Positions 1 through 6,733 of a DNA stretch of 6,861 nt are shown here, in pieces. Made by a program: the position numbers and the translations under genes. Origin of the DNA: Chloroflexota bacterium (lineage in GTDB: Bacteria > Chloroflexota > Anaerolineae > 4572-78 > J111). The stretch covers positions 1 through 6,861 of the forward strand of contig RFJV01000446.1 in NCBI GenBank assembly GCA_003694775.1, given 5' to 3'. The notes under the pieces are model-generated. The model saw nothing but the letters and a program-made list of their open reading frames with translations. It was not told where the DNA came from and made no database searches. Numbering within the stretch: position 1 is the stretch's first letter; each line of letters begins with the position of its first letter.

Positions 1-148
1 GGACCGGGGCGCGGCAGTACGGGCCGCGCTGGCCGCGGCCTACCCGGACCGTCCGGTCTGGGTTATCGACGGCCCATCGCTGACCGGCAAGGGGTTTGCG
101 GTGCGGGAGGGGCCATCACCGCCCCGCACCGCAGGGGCAGGGCCGTAG
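1..148 (+). CDS. 3' end of an unidentified protein gene (partial, start outside window)
   Basis: Read from base 2, an open frame of 48 codons runs to a TAG at 146-148. It has strongly GC-rich third positions and a plausible protein texture: an Ala/Arg-rich helix, then YPDRPVWVIDGP, then KGFAVREG and a Pro/Ala-rich tail. The other two plus frames have odd composition, and one stops at TGA near base 82. The fragment is too short and unlike anything I can name, so no function is offered. It converges on the minus-strand operon, with its stop 4 bp from the stop of the small membrane protein gene. Its last 17 codons overlap a GC-rich inverted repeat. I am fairly sure it is the tail of a real gene but not what it encodes. 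Confidence 0.5.
   Translation, partial: DRGAAVRAALAAAYPDRPVWVIDGPSLTGKGFAVREGPSPPRTAGAGP
98..132. terminator. GC-rich inverted repeat near the convergent gene ends (possible bidirectional terminator)
   Basis: GCGGTGCGGG (98-107) is a perfect inverted match to CCCGCACCGC (123-132), giving a 10-bp stem with a 15-nt loop. It lies inside the last codons of the plus-strand gene and about 20 bp beyond the stop of the last operon gene. No T-run follows on either strand, so it is not a canonical intrinsic terminator. Being GC-rich DNA, the pairing could also be a by-product of coding sequence. Confidence 0.25.
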
Positions 149-152
149 CGGC

Positions 153-356
153 TCAATGCTCTTGATGCAAAGCCGGGGTAGGATAGGCGTAAACCTCCGG
201 CTCGTCGGCGTGGCGACCGCGGGCTATCCAGCGCAGGGTCAGGCCATAAGCCAGCAAGGACCCTCCGCCAACCAGCCCCACCATAATGCCGCCGATGGGC
301 GGTGTGTTGATTAACCAGTACAAAAAGTTAAACAGCGGCGAATGCGGAAAGTTCAT
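153..356 (-). CDS. Small single-span membrane protein, last gene of the operon (67 aa)
   Basis: This 67-residue protein has a short aromatic N-terminus (MNFPHSPLFNFLYWLINT), one hydrophobic Gly-rich span at about residues 20-44 (PPIGGIMVGLVGGG...), a basic flank (RWIARGR) and a short acidic/Pro tail. By the positive-inside rule the C-terminal side should be cytoplasmic. The ATG at 356-354 overlaps the TGA of the upstream TorD-ferredoxin gene as ATGA, and a GGAG lies 10 nt upstream (370-367); that is why this start is preferred over one 33 nt further upstream. I do not recognise a named family. The coupling and position suggest a small accessory or assembly subunit of the NrfD-based complex, comparable in kind to the small hydrophobic subunits of other respiratory complexes. 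That role is inference. A GGxxxGxxGGG-like run in the span could pack against another helix. Confidence 0.72.
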   Translation of the reverse strand: MNFPHSPLFNFLYWLINTPPIGGIMVGLVGGGSLLAYGLTLRWIARGRHADEPEVYAYPTPALHQEH

Positions 357-1357
357 CTCAGCGACGCTCCATTGAGTTTCATCCGGCAATCCAGACAGTA
401 ATCCAGCCAGAAAGGGCGCTCTCCCAGCCGGTCGGCCACGGCTTGCAGTTCAGCCTGGCTGACGGTAGGCTGTCCGCAGGCAGGGCAAACGGCCCTGTCT
501 GCCGAGTACAGCACCCGCGGCAATGCCCCGTCGGGTGGCGGGGCGGCCATCTCCAGGCTCTGGCTTTCGCAGACCTGCACACAGCGGGTACAGGCAATGC
601 AGTAGGCCGTATTCAGCACCAGGCCGGTCTCCCGGTCGGTTTCCAGAATGCGCAGGGCCTGGGTAGGGCAAACCTGGGCGCAGAAACCGCACAGCGAGCA
701 GGAACCGGCCATCTGCGGTACTCGGAACCGCTTTTTGTCCGCCGGGCGGGAAGAAACGGGGCGCTCCAGTTCGGCAGTCAGGGCGGACAGAAGCCGTCCG
801 AGGGGCGCGTAGACCGCATCCTCCAGTTCGACCAGCGACCGGGCCAGGTTGGGCCACCAGCGGGCCGGGTGCTGGCGAACGAATTCCCGTGCCAGCGCCG
901 ACCAGCTCTGGCGCTGGGGTGATTGGGAGACGGCTTGCTCCAGCATCCAGCCCACAAACCACAGCTCCACCGACACGTGGTCGGGCAGTTCACCGGGGAA
1001 GACGGTCAGCCCGACCGCCCGGTAAATCTGCTCCAAGTCCAGCATGGTTGGGCCGGCCAGGCGGCCATCCACCGCCAGCGACTGGTACAGATGCACGGAC
1101 GGGCGTCCGGGGCGGGCCAGCAGGTTCCGGTAGCGCCGCCGGCGGGCCGGCAGTGGCTCGGCAGGGATGCCGGCCAGTGCCTCCACCGCCTGCGCCAGTG
1201 CCGGCGCGCCAGTCAGACGGGCCAGCTCCAGGGCCGGCGGAAACAGCGGCCAGTCGATACCGGAACCGGCCATCCAGTCCGGCGGGTCAGACAGGGCCTC
1301 GGCCAGCCCAAAGCACAGGGCAGACCGGGCCTCGATAAGCCGTCCAACCGTATCCAT
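353..1357 (-). CDS. TorD/DmsD-like molybdoenzyme chaperone fused to a 2[4Fe-4S] ferredoxin domain and a CxxC/CxxC module
   Basis: This 334-residue protein is predicted to be cytoplasmic and has no signal. Residues 1 to about 200 match the all-helical TorD/DmsD/NarJ fold: YRNLL (76-80), HLYQSL (89-94), DLEQIYRAVGL (107-117) and the signature PDHVSVELWFVGWMLEQ (125-141). A basic linker follows, then a bacterial-type 2[4Fe-4S] ferredoxin domain with C220, C223, C226, C230-P and C253, C256, C259, C263. The last ~45 residues hold two CxxC pairs (C291/C294 and C321/C324), which look like a zinc ribbon or another metal site. TorD-family proteins bind the Tat signal or apo-form of Mo enzymes and hold export until the cofactor is inserted. 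The gene starts in a TAATG overlap with the NrfD gene, with AAGGA 8 nt upstream. Most TorD proteins are ~200 residues, so this is long because of the fusion. The role in maturing the operon's own catalytic subunit is inference from context and family. Confidence 0.88.
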   Translation of the reverse strand: MDTVGRLIEARSALCFGLAEALSDPPDWMAGSGIDWPLFPPALELARLTGAPALAQAVEALAGIPAEPLPARRRRYRNLLARPGRPSVHLYQSLAVDGRLAGPTMLDLEQIYRAVGLTVFPGELPDHVSVELWFVGWMLEQAVSQSPQRQSWSALAREFVRQHPARWWPNLARSLVELEDAVYAPLGRLLSALTAELERPVSSRPADKKRFRVPQMAGSCSLCGFCAQVCPTQALRILETDRETGLVLNTAYCIACTRCVQVCESQSLEMAAPPPDGALPRVLYSADRAVCPACGQPTVSQAELQAVADRLGERPFWLDYCLDCRMKLNGASLR

Positions 1358-2946
1358 TACTGCTGTCCTTCCTCAAATCCCCAGTGTTTGGGCCGGGACA
1401 CCGCTCCCACCGGGGTAGGGGCCGGAATTTTTACCCTGGACCGGGCCTCGTCAATCACCCGCCCTTCAGCCACCTCCCAGATGGACACCGCGGGAAACAG
1501 CTTGAAAAAGAGCAGGAACAGCAAAATGAACAGGGCCACCGAAGCCGCGGTCAGGGAAATTTCGGTCAGAGTGGGCCGGTAGAACCAGAACGGAATCAAC
1601 CGGGGATGCGTCATCGTGGGGACAACGATGTTCCACCGCTCCAGCCACATGCCCACAACGACGCACACCGCGGCGATGACCGTAGCAGTCACCAGGCGGT
1701 CCTTCAGCCAGAAGGCTCCGCCCAGCCCAACCCCCAGCAGAGCCAGGCCCACCAGTACCCAGCCGGTCAGCCGGATACCGGGCTGGGAGAGGGCGGCGGT
1801 CAGGGGCAGGTTGCGGGAATAGTTCATCACTGCAAACAGAATAACCGCCGCCACCCCGGAGCCAACAGCCAGCCGCGGGTTAAAGAGCACCAGACGTCCG
1901 GCCCGCCGCGGAAGCAAGGGCGGAATGACCAGCACCCAGAAGGCCACGCCCATCAGCAGAACCATCAGCCAGAAACCGGGGGCAAACTGGCCCCACAGCT
2001 TGCTGGCTAATACCGGGAACTCGGCGGTTTGCTGGCCGGCGGCCAGGGTCAGGTGTTCGGCGTAGGTGAAGTAGAACCAGATGGCGGTCATGGCGATGAA
2101 CAGCAGGCCCAGGTTGCGGTACTGGCGGGTGGTGATGTAGTTTTCCAGCCGCATCAGCCGGCGCACGATGGTCATAGCCATGAACAAGGCCCCGATGCCG
2201 GAGAAAATCGCCCCGACCACAAAATACGGGCCGAAAATGGTGGAATGCCAGCCGGGCTGGACGGTGGTCGCCAGAATCCAGGAGATGATGGTATGCACCG
2301 ACACTGCCACCGGAATGATGATGACCGCCAGCACGGCAATGGCCTTTTCCAGCCGTACCCACTGGGTGCGGTTGCCCCGCCAGCCCAGGGAAAGCAGGCT
2401 GTACAGCCCTTTTCGCCAGCGGGGCGCGGTGGGGGGACAGTTGTCCCGCAGAATGGCCAGGTCGGGGATGAGGGGCAGGTACAGGTAGGTTACCGACCCC
2501 AGCAGGTAGGCGGTGACGGAAATGGCGTCCCACAGCAGAGGCGACTGGAGGCGTCCGTAGAAGAAGACGAACAGCACCCGGTCGGGCCGGCCCATATCAA
2601 AGATGATTTGCAGAGTGCCGACCACCAGAGCAAAGACGGTGATGGCCTCGGCCACGCGGGTAATGGGCCGCCGCCATTCGGCGCCGGTGACCCGCAGGAT
2701 GGCCGAAATCAGCGTCCCGGCGTGGCTGATGCCGATGAAAAAGATGAAGTTGACCATGTACACGCCCCAATAGGCCGGTCTCTGCATGCCGGTTTGGGAC
2801 AGGCCGTAGATGAGCTGGCGCACGTACATGTAGCCCCCCCAGCCGATGACCGCCAGCAAAAGGGCAACCGCCACCCAGAAGCGGATTCCGGCCCGGAACA
2901 GAGGGTCAATCAATTTTGCCTTGTCTTGCGCGTCAATCTGAAGCAT
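1357..2946 (-). CDS. nrfD: NrfD/PsrC-family quinone-interacting membrane subunit, ActC/QrcD-like
   Basis: This 529-residue polytopic protein has about ten or more predicted spans, roughly at residues 24-44, 60-84, 99-118, 138-160, 200-227, 238-262, 280-300, 323-343, 358-375, 393-412, 418-436 and 462-483. Family marks include YWGVYMVNFIFFIGISHAG (59-77), the R-x4-WRRPITRVAEA stretch with downstream GRPDR (119-123), PGWHSTIFGPYFVVGAIFSG (231-250) and GMWLERWNIVVPT (432-444). The last two resemble ActC of alternative complex III and QrcD more than the 8-span PsrC core. The protein should exchange electrons between membrane (mena)quinone and the four-cluster subunit. A polar tail of ~40 residues, rich in Pro, Arg and Glu, follows the last span. 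The gene begins 3 nt after the ferredoxin-subunit stop, with GGGAGG (2960-2955) 8 nt before the ATG. It has no heme-binding motif. The direction of quinone chemistry is not readable from sequence. Confidence 0.92.
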   Translation of the reverse strand: MLQIDAQDKAKLIDPLFRAGIRFWVAVALLLAVIGWGGYMYVRQLIYGLSQTGMQRPAYWGVYMVNFIFFIGISHAGTLISAILRVTGAEWRRPITRVAEAITVFALVVGTLQIIFDMGRPDRVLFVFFYGRLQSPLLWDAISVTAYLLGSVTYLYLPLIPDLAILRDNCPPTAPRWRKGLYSLLSLGWRGNRTQWVRLEKAIAVLAVIIIPVAVSVHTIISWILATTVQPGWHSTIFGPYFVVGAIFSGIGALFMAMTIVRRLMRLENYITTRQYRNLGLLFIAMTAIWFYFTYAEHLTLAAGQQTAEFPVLASKLWGQFAPGFWLMVLLMGVAFWVLVIPPLLPRRAGRLVLFNPRLAVGSGVAAVILFAVMNYSRNLPLTAALSQPGIRLTGWVLVGLALLGVGLGGAFWLKDRLVTATVIAAVCVVVGMWLERWNIVVPTMTHPRLIPFWFYRPTLTEISLTAASVALFILLFLLFFKLFPAVSIWEVAEGRVIDEARSRVKIPAPTPVGAVSRPKHWGFEEGQQ

Positions 2947-2949
2947 AGG

Positions 2950-3681
2950 TTAGCCCTCCCGCAGGTAGATAACTTTAGGATGGGTGCCGACATCTTCCAG
3001 CAGGCGGAAAGCACGGGGGCTTTTTGCCAGCAGGGTGACGGTGCTTTCCGGGTCGTCCAGGTCGCCAAAGTAGCGGGCCTTGCCGGTGCAGGTCTGCACA
3101 CAGGCGGGCACGTACTCATCGGCGCGGAACTCCCGGCCTTCGGCCTCGGCGCGGGCACGGGCCTTGTGCAGACGCTGGATGCAGAAGGTGCACTTTTCGA
3201 CCACCCCCTTGGGCCGGACTGCGGGGCCTTCCAGGTCGCCGGGGCCTTCGATGCGGTCCGGGTTGAGGTGTTCGGCCAGGGAACCTTCCCATTCGGGCGC
3301 GGCCCAGTTGAAATAGCGCACCCCATAGGGACAGGCCACCGTGCAGAACCGACAGCCAATACAGCGGGCGTAGTTCTGCCGCACCAGCCCCTCGTCGTCC
3401 CGGAAGGTGGCCTGCACCGGGCAAACCTTGATGCAGGGCGGGTTGTCGCAGTGCATGCAGGGGCGGGTCAGGTAGCGCTGTTTGGTTTCGGGATATTCGC
3501 CGGGGTCTGCTTCCAGGGGATTGGTGGGAAAAGGAAAAACATCATTCCAGCGAATGGCCCGCCCTTTCAGGGCCTCATTGGGTTTGACCACCGGGGTGTT
3601 GTTCTCAAAGCGGCAGGCAATACTGCACCCCTGACAGGCCACGCACTTGTCCAAATCAATCACCATTGCCCAACGTGTCAT
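2950..3681 (-). CDS. Four-cluster [4Fe-4S] electron-transfer subunit (PsrB/NrfC/DmsB family)
   Basis: This 243-residue protein has 16 cysteines in the order expected for four [4Fe-4S] clusters: C13, C16, C19, C23; C75, C78, C83, C87; C107, C110, C113, C117; and C164, C167, C194, C198. Examples are CVACQGCSIAC and PCMHCDNPPCIKVCP. No cysteine is missing, so four cubane clusters are likely. It would pass electrons between the catalytic subunit and the NrfD membrane subunit. No signal peptide or membrane span is seen, so export is expected by hitch-hiking with the Tat-borne catalytic subunit, as known for DmsB/PsrB-type partners. The ATG at 3681 is chosen because GAGGAG sits 7 nt upstream and the cluster-bearing domain starts directly after it (MTRWAMVIDLDKC). 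The open frame continues upstream, but only through repeat-containing spacer and out-of-frame overlap with the catalytic gene. No pterin or heme motif is present. Confidence 0.93.
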   Translation of the reverse strand: MTRWAMVIDLDKCVACQGCSIACRFENNTPVVKPNEALKGRAIRWNDVFPFPTNPLEADPGEYPETKQRYLTRPCMHCDNPPCIKVCPVQATFRDDEGLVRQNYARCIGCRFCTVACPYGVRYFNWAAPEWEGSLAEHLNPDRIEGPGDLEGPAVRPKGVVEKCTFCIQRLHKARARAEAEGREFRADEYVPACVQTCTGKARYFGDLDDPESTVTLLAKSPRAFRLLEDVGTHPKVIYLREG

Positions 3682-3688
3682 AGAAGAA

Positions 3689-3694
3689 CTCCTC
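3689..3694 (-). promoter_or_regulatory. Ribosome binding site fixing the start of the four-cluster subunit
   Basis: GAGGAG on the minus strand lies 7 nt before the ATG at 3681. It settles the start in a frame that stays open far upstream with no start that fits the protein family. Confidence 0.75.
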
Positions 3695-3702
3695 GCAAGA
3701 AT

Positions 3703-3716
3703 ACGGTAGACGGTAG
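3703..3716. repeat. Two-copy heptanucleotide tandem repeat in the only sizeable spacer inside the operon
   Basis: ACGGTAG occurs twice in direct tandem (3703-3709 and 3710-3716), followed by a partial third copy (ACAG). On the minus strand it reads CTACCGT twice. It sits in the 62-nt gap between the catalytic and ferredoxin-subunit genes, just upstream of the latter's ribosome binding site. Every other junction in the operon is 3 nt or less, or overlaps. The unit length matches the heptad repeat upstream of the first gene, though the sequence differs. Confidence 0.6.
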
Positions 3717-3743
3717 ACAGGCCATGCTTCCACTCGTCCCTGC

Positions 3744-6128
3744 TCAGGCCCGGTAAACTTTGACCCGTGTGTTGGTAAAGCTGGCCAGACCGGTTGCCGG
3801 TTCGCTGGCTGGGCTGAGCAGAATCATCCCGTTGACCCCCCGGTTTCTGGCCCAGCGGCCCACCGCGGTGTGGCCCTGGTTGTGGGGCAGGTTGACCACA
3901 TCGGGGCGCAGACCGGGGACATACCGCACTTTGGTCCTGACCAGACCAAAGGGGCTTTCCACCCACACCGGGTCGCCATCGCGCAGGCCCAGCTCCAGGG
4001 CGCTGTCCGGGTTCATTTCCAGCCAGCTATCCCACGTTTCGCCCACCGTCATGCCGCTGATTTCCTGCAGAGTGGGCATATTGGCGGCCACGCTGTACGG
4101 TCCCAGGCTCATCAGGGTAATCACATTCAGAACAAAGGGGTACTCGGTTTCGTCGCCGGCGTAGGGAATGTCCTCGTAATGGGGCATAAAGACCGCGTCG
4201 CCGGAGGTGCTGATACCCAGGGCCTGGAGCTTTTCCTTATCCAGACCGTCCAGCCGGCAGAGCAGTTCGCGGCTGTAAAAGTCGAACCGGCCATCCCGCG
4301 GCGCAGACTGCCGGTCTCTGCCGACCACTTCGGCCACCCATTTTTGACTGCCGCGGCGGGCAAAGCGGTAGCCGGGAATGAACCAGGCCCCCAGTTCTTT
4401 CAGGGTATCCCAATCGGTGCCGATGGTTTGCAGGCGGTCCTTGAGCAGAGCCTCAAAGCTGTCCCACGGAAAAGCCGGGGCGATGGGGTCGCCCATGGCC
4501 TGGGCCACCTTGAGCAGAAAGTCGCCGGTAGGCATGGTATCGTGCAGAGGCTCGACCATCGGCTGGCGGAGGGCCACACCGGGGTAGCCCAGTCCTTCGA
4601 TGGCATCGTCCTGCCAGCGTTCCAGGAAGGTTGGTTCCGGGAGCACCAGGTCGGCGTAGAGGGCGGTTTCGTCCATAAAGGTGCTGAAGGAAACGATGAA
4701 AGGCACCTTCTGCAGGGCGTCGGCAAAACGCAGACCGCCCGGCGTTTCGTAGACCGGGTTGGCATCGTAGAGGAACATGGCCTCCACCGGCGCGCCTTCC
4801 AGAATGCGGTCGGCGACGGCCTGGTAGGCGTGCCGGCCCAGAGGAAAGCGGGTTCCGGCCCCGTCCAGCCGTTCGGCGGCCCGGCCCTGCTCGGCGATGG
4901 GGTCTGCCGGGAGCGGCGGCCATTCGGCGCAGGGGAAGTAGCGCTGGGTCAGCACACCGCCGGGCTGGTCCAGATTGCCGATGAGGGCGTTGAGGATATG
5001 GACGGCCATAGCCGCGTACAGGCCGGTGATACTGCCGTTCAGCAGACCGCCTTTACCGGGAAGCATAGCAATGGCCCGCGGGGCCTGTCCGGCAAACTCG
5101 CCGGCCAGGCGGGAGATGGTGGTGGCGGATACGCCGGTAATCTGCTCCACCTGCGATGGGTTGTAGTTTTCCAGGACAAAATTTTTGAACCCTTTGTGCT
5201 TTTTCCCCTGACTGTCGGTGAAATCCTCAAAGCCAAAGCTGTAGTTGTGGATGAAATCGGAGTCGACCAGGCCGGAGCGAATAATCACATTGGCAATGCC
5301 CAGGGCCAGGGCCACGTCGGTGCCGGGTTTGATGGGAATCCATTCATCGGCTTTGGCCCCGGTAATGCCCTGGCGGGGGTCAATCATTACAATCTTGCCC
5401 CGTTCGGCCCGTCCCCGGCGCATGTAGGACTGGCCGATGACCGTTCGTTGGGGATTGCGGCCAGCCTCCAGAATGTTGGCCCCAAAGCAGAGGATGTAGT
5501 TGGTATTTTCGATGTCGTAGACCGGCAGGTCGTACACCCCCTGGGTGTAGTAGACGGCCAGTTTGGCCGCCTCGATGTTCAGGCTGTCGTGAGAAATGGC
5601 ATTGGGCGACCCGATGGCCTGCATAAAGCGTTCAATCAGGGGGCGCATCTGGCCGCGGGTTTCGCCGTACAGAAAGGCGACCCGCTCCGGATGGCCGGCG
5701 GCCCGAATCTCGGTCAGTTTTTGGGCGACCATCTGCACGGCCTCGTCCCAGGTGATGGGTTCCCACTGGTCACTGCCGCGTTCACCCACCCGGCGCAGGG
5801 GGCCGGTCAGCCGGTCCGGGTTGTAGAGCAGTTCTGGCGCGGCCTGCCCCTTGGGACACAAGGCCCCCTGGTTGATGGGATGCATGGGGTTGCCTTCCAG
5901 CTTGACCAGCCGGCCATTGACCACCCGGCCCAGCAAACCGCACCCGGACGGGCAGAGCAGGCAGGCCGAAGGCACAATCCGTTCCTCGCCGGTGGGGGCC
6001 AGCGTGCCCGTGCTGGCCGCGGCAGGCGCAGACCGCAGAGCGGCTTGCAGGCCCCCCAGAGCGGCGGCAGTTCCGGCGGCCGCGGCGCTTATTTGCAAAA
6101 ACTGACGGCGGTTGAGAGGATAGGCCAT
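3744..6128 (-). CDS. Tat-exported molybdopterin oxidoreductase catalytic subunit (DMSO reductase superfamily; Psr/Qrc/ActB-like)
   Basis: This 794-residue protein starts with a Tat signal: NRRQFLQIS (6-14, R7-R8), then an Ala-rich hydrophobic stretch to about residue 38. An N-terminal [4Fe-4S] motif follows: C56-x2-C59-x3-C63-x27-C91, with K93 in CPKGQ. Pterin-dinucleotide family regions are visible: FGANILEAG (215-223), VMIDPRQGITGAKAD (247-261) with IKPGTDVALALG, LNALIGNLDQPGG (379-391), YDANPVY (454-460), MDETALYADLVLPEPTFLERW (485-505), and a C-terminal domain with ANMPTLQE, LGLRDGDPV and LPHNQGH. The last group resembles QrcB and ActB. The usual metal-ligand position after SH180 appears to be Asn184 (SHDSLN) rather than Cys, Sec, Ser or Asp. 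The length suits the family and the frame is intact. The start has GGAGG (6142-6138) 9 nt upstream, and the gene begins 2 nt after the cytochrome stop. Substrate is unknown; candidates include sulfur or other oxyanion chemistry, or a purely electron-conducting role. Confidence 0.93.
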   Translation of the reverse strand: MAYPLNRRQFLQISAAAAGTAAALGGLQAALRSAPAAASTGTLAPTGEERIVPSACLLCPSGCGLLGRVVNGRLVKLEGNPMHPINQGALCPKGQAAPELLYNPDRLTGPLRRVGERGSDQWEPITWDEAVQMVAQKLTEIRAAGHPERVAFLYGETRGQMRPLIERFMQAIGSPNAISHDSLNIEAAKLAVYYTQGVYDLPVYDIENTNYILCFGANILEAGRNPQRTVIGQSYMRRGRAERGKIVMIDPRQGITGAKADEWIPIKPGTDVALALGIANVIIRSGLVDSDFIHNYSFGFEDFTDSQGKKHKGFKNFVLENYNPSQVEQITGVSATTISRLAGEFAGQAPRAIAMLPGKGGLLNGSITGLYAAMAVHILNALIGNLDQPGGVLTQRYFPCAEWPPLPADPIAEQGRAAERLDGAGTRFPLGRHAYQAVADRILEGAPVEAMFLYDANPVYETPGGLRFADALQKVPFIVSFSTFMDETALYADLVLPEPTFLERWQDDAIEGLGYPGVALRQPMVEPLHDTMPTGDFLLKVAQAMGDPIAPAFPWDSFEALLKDRLQTIGTDWDTLKELGAWFIPGYRFARRGSQKWVAEVVGRDRQSAPRDGRFDFYSRELLCRLDGLDKEKLQALGISTSGDAVFMPHYEDIPYAGDETEYPFVLNVITLMSLGPYSVAANMPTLQEISGMTVGETWDSWLEMNPDSALELGLRDGDPVWVESPFGLVRTKVRYVPGLRPDVVNLPHNQGHTAVGRWARNRGVNGMILLSPASEPATGLASFTNTRVKVYRA

Positions 6129-6130
6129 TG

Positions 6131-6718
6131 TCAGTTACCTCCACATGTCACCAGAGCGGGATTGGCCGAACAAGACGGGATTCCCGGCTCCAGGGGATAG
6201 GTATCGGGCGGGGGGGCAGTGGTGCCGTTTGCCAGACCGGCCACGTAAGACACCAGGGCGTCGAGCTGGGCCTCGGTAAACTGGCCGGCAAAAGCGGGCA
6301 TCCCGCTTCGTTCCCGACCCCGCTCAATGGCCGAGCGAATCTTGCCCTCGCGCAGAGCGGTTCCGGCCAGCGCCGTACCGAACAGTCCCTCTCCCTTTGC
6401 CCCGTGGCAGGCAGAGCAAGCAATATCGAAAAGTTCCGGCCCGTCTGTTACCCCGGGGGCAATGAGCACCCCCGGCAGTTGGGGAACCTGGTCGGGGCGG
6501 CCGCGGGCGGCCCAGAGCATCCCCCGCAGGGTGCGCGGGCCGCCGCCGCCCGGCGATACATGGCAGGTAGCGCAGGGTTCGCCGGTACGGGCGGCAAATT
6601 CGGGCAGGGCGTGGGCCGGCGCCGGCGGTGTCCAGCTGTACCTGACCAGCACAAACACCAGCCCTGCGGCCAGACCAATCGCACCGTACTGAACCACCAT
6701 CAACAGCTTTGTTCGCAT
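6131..6718 (-). CDS. Membrane-anchored di-heme c-type cytochrome
   Basis: This 195-residue protein has one N-terminal hydrophobic span (about residues 7-27, followed by RYSW), which acts as an anchor or uncleaved signal; an AHA at 35-37 could allow cleavage. It carries two heme c motifs. CATCH (49-53) sits in a short FAARTGEPCATCH context seen in one class of periplasmic hemoproteins. CSACH (101-105) starts a normal class I cytochrome c domain with GMPAF (Met140 as likely sixth ligand) and a C-terminal helix QLDALVSYVAGL. Met67 is a possible sixth ligand for heme 1. Two further cysteines (C183, C192) lie in the Pro-rich tail and may form a disulfide. The protein likely accepts or donates electrons for the adjacent molybdoenzyme complex on the outer membrane face. 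The ATG at 6718 is preferred because AAGGAG lies 8 nt upstream; a GTG at 6727 would start inside that ribosome binding site. Confidence 0.92.
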   Translation of the reverse strand: MRTKLLMVVQYGAIGLAAGLVFVLVRYSWTPPAPAHALPEFAARTGEPCATCHVSPGGGGPRTLRGMLWAARGRPDQVPQLPGVLIAPGVTDGPELFDIACSACHGAKGEGLFGTALAGTALREGKIRSAIERGRERSGMPAFAGQFTEAQLDALVSYVAGLANGTTAPPPDTYPLEPGIPSCSANPALVTCGGN

Positions 6719-6726
6719 CCGGAGCA

Positions 6727-6732
6727 CTCCTT
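6727..6732 (-). promoter_or_regulatory. Ribosome binding site of the cytochrome gene
   Basis: AAGGAG on the minus strand ends 8 nt before the ATG at 6718. It overlaps the in-frame GTG at 6727, which argues against that codon as the start. Confidence 0.75.
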
Positions 6733-6733
6733 A

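Noticed and set aside
2029..3756. Long plus-strand open frame opposite the NrfD and four-cluster genes
   Set aside because: It spans two well-supported genes on the other strand and crosses their boundary, with low-complexity composition and no domain.
3682..3966. N-terminal extension of the four-cluster subunit (longer in-frame start)
   Set aside because: It would run through the heptad repeat and overlap the catalytic gene out of frame. The ATG at 3681 has a strong ribosome binding site and the family's N-terminus begins there.
3870..6200. Very long open frame on the plus strand opposite the catalytic subunit gene
   Set aside because: It is the antisense of a clear molybdopterin oxidoreductase gene. 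Its composition is Gly/His/Gln-rich with no recognisable domain, as expected for shadows in high-GC DNA.
6719..6727. GTG at 6727 as the cytochrome start
   Set aside because: It overlaps the AAGGAG ribosome binding site, which is spaced correctly for the ATG at 6718.
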